From the NCBI GenBank assembly GCA_031265725.1, contig JAISCH010000187.1, positions 1 through 11,948 on the forward strand: DNA of 11,948 bases, read 5' to 3'. Below the pieces are notes generated by a model, which worked only from the letters and a program-made list of their open reading frames with translations, searched no databases and was not told the origin of the DNA. The stretch comes from Propionibacteriaceae bacterium. GTDB taxonomy: Bacteria; Actinomycetota; Actinomycetes; Propionibacteriales; Propionibacteriaceae. Of the stretch, positions 7,547-11,948 are shown in pieces; the first letter of the stretch is position 1; every line of letters begins with the position of its first letter. The position numbers were made by a program, and so were the translations under genes.

Positions 7547-8152
7547 CTACTGAGCCGTCTTCACCGGCAACGTCTTGGGCAGCCAGTGCGGACGACTGGA
7601 CTCATAGCCGGCGATCTCAGCCTCGTGCTGCAAAGTCAGGGCGATGTCGTCCAAACCCTCAAGCAGCCGGAACCGGGTGTAGTCGTCGATCTCGAAGCTG
7701 TAAATCTTGTCGCCAGCGGCGATCTCTTTGGCGACCAGGCCGATCTCGAACTGGATACCGGGAGCGGCCTCGGCTATCGCCCACAACTCCTCCACGACTT
7801 CCTGGTCAACAGTCGCTATCAGCAGTCCAGCCTTGCCGGCATTCCCGCGGAAAATGTCACCGAAGCGAGAGCCGATCACTGCCTTGAAACCGTAATTCTG
7901 CAAGGCCCAGACCGCGTGCTCACGGGAGGAGCCAGTGCCGAAATCCGGCCCGGCGATCAGAATCGAGCCCTTCGCATAGTCGGGGTTGTTCAGCACGAAA
8001 GCCGGGTCCGAGCGCCAAGCGGAGAAGAGGCCGTCCTCGAATCCGGTGCGGGTCACTCGTTTCAGATAGACGGCGGGAATGATCTGGTCGGTATCCACAT
8101 TGCTGCGCCGCAGCGGCACGGCGACACCGGTGTGGCTGGAAAATTTCTCCAT
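7547..8152 (-). CDS. leuD: 3-isopropylmalate dehydratase small subunit
   Basis: A 201-residue swivel-domain subunit that pairs with LeuC to isomerise 2-isopropylmalate to 3-isopropylmalate in leucine synthesis. Visible features: [15 protein letters not shown] (12-26), [16 protein letters not shown] (69-84) with the substrate-contacting GTGSSREHA loop, and the [14 protein letters not shown] stretch (97-110). The length matches bacterial LeuD. Two adjacent ATG codons occur at 8155 and 8152. I chose the second because GGGAG (8158-8162) is 5 nt before it but only 2 nt before the first, and because homologues begin MEKF. The gene follows leuC after 9 nt, with its ribosome site overlapping the leuC stop, so the subunits are made in step. 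Confidence 0.96.
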   Translation of the reverse strand: MEKFSSHTGVAVPLRRSNVDTDQIIPAVYLKRVTRTGFEDGLFSAWRSDPAFVLNNPDYAKGSILIAGPDFGTGSSREHAVWALQNYGFKAVIGSRFGDIFRGNAGKAGLLIATVDQEVVEELWAIAEAAPGIQFEIGLVAKEIAAGDKIYSFEIDDYTRFRLLEGLDDIALTLQHEAEIAGYESSRPHWLPKTLPVKTAQ

Positions 8153-8161
8153 CATGTCTCC

Positions 8162-9559
8162 CTACAAATCCGCTGGTGAACTGAGTGTGCCCCGGATGGC
8201 GGTGGCAGCGGCGACTGCCGGTGAAACCAGATGGGTGCGCCCGCCCTTGCCCTGGCGTCCCTCGAAATTGCGGTTGGAGGTGGACGCGCTCCGCTCCCCC
8301 GGTGCCAACTGGTCGGGATTCATCCCCAGGCACATCGAGCAACCAGCGGCCCGCCACTCGGCCCCGGCCCGCAGGAAGACTTGGTCCAATCCCTCGGCCT
8401 CGGCCTGCAGCCGCACTCTGGCCGAGCCCGGCACCACCAGCATCCGCAGCTTGTCCGAGATTCGCCGATCCTGCAACACCGAGGCGGCCAGCCGTAAATC
8501 CTCTATCCGGCCATTGGTGCACGACCCCAGGAAGACGGTGTCCACTTTTACGTCGCGCAGCTTCGTGCCCGGCTGCAAAGCCATATACTCCAGAGCCCGC
8601 TGGGCGGTGGCCCGCTCGACCGGGTCGGCGAAATCGTCCGGACTGGGCACCACGCCATCCAGCGGCGCGCCCTGGCCGGGATTGGTCCCCCAGGTGACGA
8701 ACGGCGTCAATCCGGACACGTCGAGGTCGACCTCGGCGTCAAAACTGGCGTCCGGGTCGGAATAGAGGGTCTTCCAATAGGCCAGCGCGGCGTCCCAGTC
8801 AGCCCCGGCCGGAGCATGCGGTCGGCCCTGCAAATAGCCGAAGGTGGTCTCGTCCGGAGCGACCATGCCAGCCTTCGCGCCCCATTCGATGCTCATATTG
8901 CAGATCGTCATCCGGCCCTCCATGGAGAGCTGGTCGATGGTCGAGCCGCGATACTCCACGATGTAGCCCTGGCCGCCTCCGGTGCCCACTTTGGCGATCA
9001 GGGCCAGCACGACATCTTTCGCGGTTACGCCGGGGGCGAGTTCGCCGTTGATGTTCACCGCCATCCGTTTCGGGCGGGACTGTGGCAGCGTCTGGGTCGC
9101 CAGCACATGCTCGACCTCGGAGGTGCCGATGCCGAACGCCAACGCGCCGAAGGCTCCGTGGGTGGCGGTGTGGGAGTCCCCGCAAACGATGGTCAGGCCG
9201 GGTTGGCTCAGGCCTAGCTGGGGGCCGATGATATGCACCACGCCCTGATCCACATCGCCCAACGAATGCAGTCTGAGGCCGAATTCCTTGGCATTCGCCC
9301 GTAGCGTGTCCACTTGCAGTCTCGACACCGGATCGGCGATGGGGGCGAGGATGTTCAGCGTCGGGGTGTTGTGGTCCTCGGTGGCGATGGTCTGCTCCGG
9401 CCGGAAGACTTTGCGCCCAGCCAGGCGCAGCCCGTCAAAGGCTTGCGGGCTGGTCACCTCATGCACCAACTGCAGGTCTATGTAGAGCAAATCCGGCTCC
9501 TGGGGAGCGGAACGGACAACATGCGCATCCCATACTTTGTCGCTCAGGGTCTTTCCCAT
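8162..9559 (-). CDS. leuC: 3-isopropylmalate dehydratase large subunit
   Basis: A 465-residue aconitase-family subunit holding the [4Fe-4S] cluster that binds and activates isopropylmalate. The three cluster cysteines are Cys347 (FLGSCTNGR), Cys407 and Cys410 ([11 protein letters not shown]). Other aconitase-type blocks are ATEDHNTPT (59-67), [14 protein letters not shown] (125-138) and [10 protein letters not shown] (428-437). I chose ATG 9559 ([10 protein letters not shown]) because AGGAG (9565-9569) stands 5 nt upstream and homologues start MGKTL. An in-frame ATG at 9574 and an open frame to 9715 exist, but that extension is arginine-rich, overlaps the operator and crosses into ltbR. Transcribed divergently from ltbR, which probably represses it when leucine is abundant. 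Confidence 0.97.
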   Translation of the reverse strand: MGKTLSDKVWDAHVVRSAPQEPDLLYIDLQLVHEVTSPQAFDGLRLAGRKVFRPEQTIATEDHNTPTLNILAPIADPVSRLQVDTLRANAKEFGLRLHSLGDVDQGVVHIIGPQLGLSQPGLTIVCGDSHTATHGAFGALAFGIGTSEVEHVLATQTLPQSRPKRMAVNINGELAPGVTAKDVVLALIAKVGTGGGQGYIVEYRGSTIDQLSMEGRMTICNMSIEWGAKAGMVAPDETTFGYLQGRPHAPAGADWDAALAYWKTLYSDPDASFDAEVDLDVSGLTPFVTWGTNPGQGAPLDGVVPSPDDFADPVERATAQRALEYMALQPGTKLRDVKVDTVFLGSCTNGRIEDLRLAASVLQDRRISDKLRMLVVPGSARVRLQAEAEGLDQVFLRAGAEWRAAGCSMCLGMNPDQLAPGERSASTSNRNFEGRQGKGGRTHLVSPAVAAATAIRGTLSSPADL

Positions 9560-9672
9560 ACCGACTCCTGTCATACTTTCCTCATCCGGCGCGCCGGGGC
9601 GTCGTCGCCGCACTCTTGACGAAATAACCCTCTCATCTTGCATATCACGATGCAAGATGAGAATATCATCAT
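9560..9672. promoter_or_regulatory. leuC / ltbR divergent control region
   Basis: This 113-bp gap contains both promoters. For ltbR, TTGACG (9616-9621) with TGCATA (9639-9644) at 17 bp is a plausible sigma70 pair, the -10 lying inside the operator arm. For leuC no clear hexamers stand out on the minus strand. Towards leuC, a perfect CCGGCGCGCCGG palindrome (9586-9597) could fold in the leuC leader RNA. There is no uninterrupted leucine-codon run, so leader-peptide attenuation is not supported. Confidence 0.6.
9631..9662. promoter_or_regulatory. 13-6-13 perfect inverted repeat, likely LtbR/NdgR operator
   Basis: Arms TCTCATCTTGCAT (9631-9643) and ATGCAAGATGAGA (9650-9662) are exact reverse complements separated by ATCACG. 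The site lies 10 bp before the ltbR start codon and 71 bp upstream of leuC, between the divergent genes. IclR-family NdgR/LtbR proteins are known to control leuCD and themselves from this intergenic region, and a long dyad fits a dimer or tetramer of an IclR regulator. Binding is inferred from position and symmetry. Confidence 0.82.
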
Positions 9673-10395
9673 ATGGACAATTCAAGCGGAGTAGGAGTTC
9701 TCGACAAAGCTGCACTGGTCTTGACAGCTTTGGAACAAGGTCCTACCACTCTAGCCGGTTTGGTGACATCAACCGGCCTCGCCCGCCCGACAGCACATCG
9801 TCTGGCCGTGGCACTCGAACACCATCGCCTAGTCAGCAGGGATTTGCAAGGACGATTCGTACTAGGCCCCCGGCTCACTGAATTGGCTTCGGCCGCCGGT
9901 GAGGACAGATTGCTGGCCACCGCCGGCCCCGTTTTATCCAGATTGCGGGACATAACTGGGGAATCCGCCCAACTCTTTCGCCGGCAAGGTGACTTCCGGG
10001 TTTGCGCGGCAGCGGCTGAGCGCCCATCCGGGCTGCGGGACACGATTCCAGTCGGCTCCCAGTTGACGATGAACGCCGGATCGGCCGCCCAAGTGCTGTT
10101 GGCCTGGGAAGACCCCGAGCGTATCCAGCGCGGCCTGCTCAACTCCACTTTCTCCGCTGTCGCCCTGGCCACCGTCCGTCGGCGCGGCTGGGCACAGTCC
10201 GTGGCCGAACGCGAGCAAGGGGTGGCCTCGGTCTCCGCCCCGGTGCGCTCCCCCTCCGGCAAGGTCATCGCCGCCGTCAGCGTCTCCGGACCCATCGAAC
10301 GGCTCTCCCGCCAGCCCGGCCGCCTGCACGCCCCGGCAGTGATCGCCGCCGCCGAGCGACTTTCTGAAGTGTTGCGCCGTTCCGGTGGGGAGTAG
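9673..10395 (+). CDS. ltbR: IclR-family regulator of leucine biosynthesis (LtbR/NdgR type)
   Basis: A 240-residue DNA-binding regulator. The N-terminal winged helix-turn-helix spans about residues 8-62, with [18 protein letters not shown] as the helix-turn-helix core and GRFVLGPRL as the wing end. The IclR effector domain follows (about 75-235), with [20 protein letters not shown] and [19 protein letters not shown] as conserved blocks. The protein matches NdgR of Streptomyces and LtbR of Corynebacterium in sequence and in its divergent position beside leuC. Start ATG 9673 gives the conserved [17 protein letters not shown] opening. No convincing ribosome site precedes it, only GATGAG inside the operator arm, so translation may be weak or from a short leader. 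It probably represses leuCD and itself. It converges with hemH, with 6 bp between stops. Confidence 0.94.
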   Translation: MDNSSGVGVLDKAALVLTALEQGPTTLAGLVTSTGLARPTAHRLAVALEHHRLVSRDLQGRFVLGPRLTELASAAGEDRLLATAGPVLSRLRDITGESAQLFRRQGDFRVCAAAAERPSGLRDTIPVGSQLTMNAGSAAQVLLAWEDPERIQRGLLNSTFSAVALATVRRRGWAQSVAEREQGVASVSAPVRSPSGKVIAAVSVSGPIERLSRQPGRLHAPAVIAAAERLSEVLRRSGGE

Positions 10396-10401
10396 GCAGG
10401 G

Positions 10402-11403
10402 CTATCCCTCCGGGAGCCAACCGGCAGTGTGCCGTTTGACCAGGTCTTCCAAGACGGTGATGAATGGCGCGGAAGCGTTCAGACAGGGAATGCGGACGAA
10501 ACGCTGACCTCCGGCATGGTCGAAGGTCTCCCGATTGAGGATGCCGATCTCTTCCTCGGTCTCCAGGCAATCTGCGGCGAAACCGGGACAGAACACGTCC
10601 AGCCTGCTCAGCCCGGTCTTGCCAAGCTGCTCCACTCGTTCGATAGTGGCCGGAGTGAGCCATTCAGCATGCCCGAACTTGGATTGGTAGGTCATCTCAC
10701 ACTCGTCAGCGCTCAACCCCAGCCGTTCGCGCAGCAGCGCCGTCGTCTCCATGCACTCCTGCGGATAGGGATCGCCGATTTGCGCCATCTTCACCGGGAT
10801 ACCGTGATAGCTGAGCAGCAATTTCTCCCCAGCGGAGAAATTCGGACGCCCCTCGGTCTCCCAACTCTCCTCTATGCGCTTGGCGCAGGCCTCGATATAG
10901 CCCGGATGGTTGTGGAAATCGCGCAGGGTGCGGTACTCGAACTGGTCATACGCGCCTTTGGCGTAGTTGGCCAGGGCGTCGAGAACCGTCGCCACCGTCG
11001 TCGTTGAGAATTGCGGGTACATCGGCACCACCAGGACTCGCCGCAGTCCCTCGTCGTGCAACCCAGCTAGTACATTTGCCAAACTTGGCTGGCCGTAACG
11101 CATCGCCAGCACTACCTGGTACGACTCACCCAAGCGTTGCGACAGCGCCGCCACCTGAGCCCTAGCGTGGACCATCAACGGGGACCCTTCCGGAGTCCAA
11201 ACGCTGGCATACTTCTGCGCCGACCTCCGGGCATGGAAAAGCATGATGTGCGTCTCCAGCAACGGCTGCCAGAGCAGCCTGGGCAAGGTGACAACGCGCT
11301 GGTCAAGCAGGAATTCCCGCAAGTAGCGCCGAACCGCCGGCAACGTCGGCTCCGCAGGCGTGCCCAGATTGACCAAGACCACCCCGACTCGCCGCTCAGC
11401 CAT
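10402..11403 (-). CDS. hemH: Ferrochelatase, proteobacterial-type
   Basis: A 333-residue enzyme that inserts ferrous iron into a porphyrin, the closing step of haem synthesis. Signatures are VVLVNLGTP (8-16), YASVWTPEGSPLMV (65-78), MYPQFSTTTVATV (128-140), LSYHGIP (198-204) with metal-site His200, DPYPQEC (211-217), TYQSKFGHAEWLTP (238-251) and CPGFAADCLETEEEI (272-286) with Glu281. These blocks closely resemble E. coli HemH. Actinobacteria usually carry the coproporphyrin ferrochelatase type (CpfC), which looks different, so horizontal acquisition is a reasonable inference. Start ATG 11403 has a purine-rich GGGAGG site 4 nt upstream. No other haem gene is in the window. The upstream region shows no convincing iron-regulator box. 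Confidence 0.94.
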   Translation of the reverse strand: MAERRVGVVLVNLGTPAEPTLPAVRRYLREFLLDQRVVTLPRLLWQPLLETHIMLFHARRSAQKYASVWTPEGSPLMVHARAQVAALSQRLGESYQVVLAMRYGQPSLANVLAGLHDEGLRRVLVVPMYPQFSTTTVATVLDALANYAKGAYDQFEYRTLRDFHNHPGYIEACAKRIEESWETEGRPNFSAGEKLLLSYHGIPVKMAQIGDPYPQECMETTALLRERLGLSADECEMTYQSKFGHAEWLTPATIERVEQLGKTGLSRLDVFCPGFAADCLETEEEIGILNRETFDHAGGQRFVRIPCLNASAPFITVLEDLVKRHTAGWLPEG

Positions 11404-11513
11404 AAGCCCTCCCTATCCGACTAGCAACGAATCGTACCCGCTTTGTCCTAAACTCACGAAAGCCAGCCTAGCCAAGACCATCTCCAACTGGTGATGATAA
11501 GGCTGCCCGCATT

Positions 11514-11552
11514 CCTTGACATTCACACCGCTTCTTGACGCTTTCCTTGACA
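11514..11552 (+). repeat. Three spaced CTTGAC/TTGAC motifs
   Basis: TTGACA at 11516-11521, TTGACG at 11535-11540 and TTGACA at 11547-11552 each follow a pyrimidine-rich TTCC or TTC. They look like -35 hexamers, yet no -10 is found 16 to 18 bp downstream of any. The spacing is 19 then 12 bp. They could be binding sites for a regulator or degenerate direct repeats. Confidence 0.5.
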
Positions 11553-11570
11553 CTTGTCAAGCAAAGTGTC
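11546..11570. repeat. Two overlapping, mutually exclusive inverted repeats
   Basis: Dyad 1 is CTTGACA-CT-TGTCAAG (11546-11561), exact 7-bp arms. Dyad 2 is GACACTT (11549-11555) with AAGTGTC (11564-11570), exact 7-bp arms and an 8-base loop. They share bases 11549-11561, so an RNA could form only one at a time, although the 2-base loop of dyad 1 means it would more likely act as DNA. No T-run follows, so an intrinsic terminator is unlikely. Confidence 0.6.
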
Positions 11571-11678
11571 ACTCAACAGTCGACGCACTCCAGTGAAGAC
11601 ACGATGATAGCTCTGGCAATCCGAAAGCAGGTTCCGAAGGTAGACTTATTTGTTCCCCCAGGAGAGGGGGAAGTCGCG

Positions 11679-11783
11679 ATGAGTGGCGGGCACTTCGATT
11701 ACGTGCAGTGGCGCATCCGCGAGGTCGCAGAAAACCTCGCCAAAGAAGCAGAAACATGGCCGCATCCACATATCGACGAATAG
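11679..11783 (+). CDS. Small protein, MSGGHFDY-type N-terminus (possibly truncated)
   Basis: A 34-residue ORF opening MSGGHFDYVQWRIREVAENL. This opening resembles a family of small uncharacterised proteins often found in phages and prophages, which I recall from memory and which usually run longer. ATG 11679 is preceded by a purine-rich run (GGAGAGGGGGAAG, 11661-11673), making it a better start than the in-frame ATGs at 11604 and 11535. After the TAG at 11781 the same frame stays open for 41 codons to TGA 11907-11909, which suggests a nonsense mutation or simply a short gene. No function is assigned. It is isolated from other phage genes in the window. Confidence 0.45.
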   Translation: MSGGHFDYVQWRIREVAENLAKEAETWPHPHIDE

Positions 11784-11948
11784 CTGGGACCAACATCGCC
11801 TACGAGCGCTTGCGCCGAAACCATTGCCTATCCCCAGCAGGAACGACTCCAGGTCGTGAAGGATCGCGACTTCGAGGTCTCGTTCTTGGTATGCGAACCG
11901 AGTGTATGATCACCTCAAGCGTTGGCAAAAAGCCAACTACCTGAACCG
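11784..11948. other. Terminal stretch without a supported gene
   Basis: The frame of the small ORF stays open to 11909, but I recognise no protein in it. A second frame from 11708 is Arg-rich and unlike a natural protein. Only the hairpin near the edge stands out. Confidence 0.3.
11921..11937. repeat. Hairpin GTTGGC-AAAAA-GCCAAC at right edge
   Basis: Perfect 6-bp arms flank five A. No T-run follows on the plus strand within the visible 11 bases. On the minus strand the loop is TTTTT. It could be a structured RNA element, a binding site or chance; the window ends before context can be judged. Confidence 0.45.

Larger units (their letters stand above)
11404..11678. other. Repeat-rich intergenic region upstream of the small ORF
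   Basis: Outside the repeats listed separately, no gene is supported here. Bases 11404-11510 should hold the hemH promoter, but no confident hexamers are seen. Bases 11514-11570 hold three TTGAC motifs and two overlapping dyads. An in-frame ATG at 11604 would extend the next ORF upstream, but it has only a weak GAAG before it. The base composition is less GC-rich than in the flanking genes. Confidence 0.4.

Noticed and set aside
7540..7553. Intrinsic terminator after leuD
   Set aside because: The stem is 5 bp, overlaps the stop codon, and the T-run is 11 bases away.
9560..9715. N-terminally extended LeuC beginning at 9715 or 9655
   Set aside because: The extension runs over the operator and into ltbR, is Arg-rich and unlike LeuC; the strong ribosome site fits ATG 9559.
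10390..10412. Bidirectional terminator between ltbR and hemH
   Set aside because: Only a 4-bp stem (AGGG/CCCT) with no T-run is present.
11404..11480. IdeR/DtxR iron box upstream of hemH
   Set aside because: The best match around 11460-11476 agrees with only about 11 of 17 consensus bases and lacks symmetry.
1..11948. CRISPR array, tRNA, rRNA, insertion sequence or defence cassette
   Set aside because: No regularly spaced repeats, no cloverleaf-like segments, no transposase or nuclease motifs were seen on either strand.

Overview
The window is high-GC bacterial DNA from an actinomycete (Actinomycetota). The evidence is the leuC-leuD pair divergent from an NdgR/LtbR-type IclR regulator, the ddl-thiL pair, a type II fatty-acid cluster in the order fabD, fabH, acpP, fabF, and the actinobacterial look of every central protein. 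I cannot name the genus from sequence alone; a Propionibacteriales-like organism is only a guess. All assignments come from reading translated motifs; no database was searched.

Layout. (1) Bases 1-1672, minus strand: a GH13 alpha-glucosidase whose C-terminus runs off the left edge. (2) Bases 1673-1882: a divergent promoter region, AT-rich in its first part, with a perfect 12-bp palindrome. (3) Bases 1883-5390, plus strand: a compact fatty-acid synthase II operon. FabD (malonyl-CoA:ACP transacylase) and FabH (KAS III) are fused into one polypeptide, followed by acyl carrier protein and FabF (KAS II). (4) Bases 5408-9559, minus strand: leuC, leuD, ddl and thiL, covering leucine synthesis, peptidoglycan precursor synthesis and thiamine diphosphate synthesis. 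thiL converges on fabF, and a 27-bp imperfect copy of the fabF 3' end lies just past the fabF stop and forms the end of thiL. (5) Bases 9560-9672: the leuC/ltbR divergent control region with a perfect 13-6-13 inverted repeat. (6) ltbR (plus) converges with hemH (minus), a ferrochelatase of the type usual in Proteobacteria. (7) Bases 11404-11948: no large gene. It holds a cluster of TTGAC motifs, two overlapping mutually exclusive inverted repeats, a 34-residue ORF beginning like the phage-associated MSGGHFDY proteins, and a terminal hairpin.

How the genes work together. FabD charges ACP with malonate, FabH starts chains and FabF elongates them, so the first operon encodes chain initiation and condensation but not the reductive steps (no fabG, dehydratase or enoyl reductase here). 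LeuCD isomerises isopropylmalate under probable control of the adjacent IclR protein. Ddl and ThiL overlap by one base and are probably cotranscribed. No complete novel system is visible. The most unusual items are the FabD-FabH fusion, the duplicated fabF tail, the proteobacterial-type ferrochelatase, and the repeat-rich right end with its possible phage-derived fragment.
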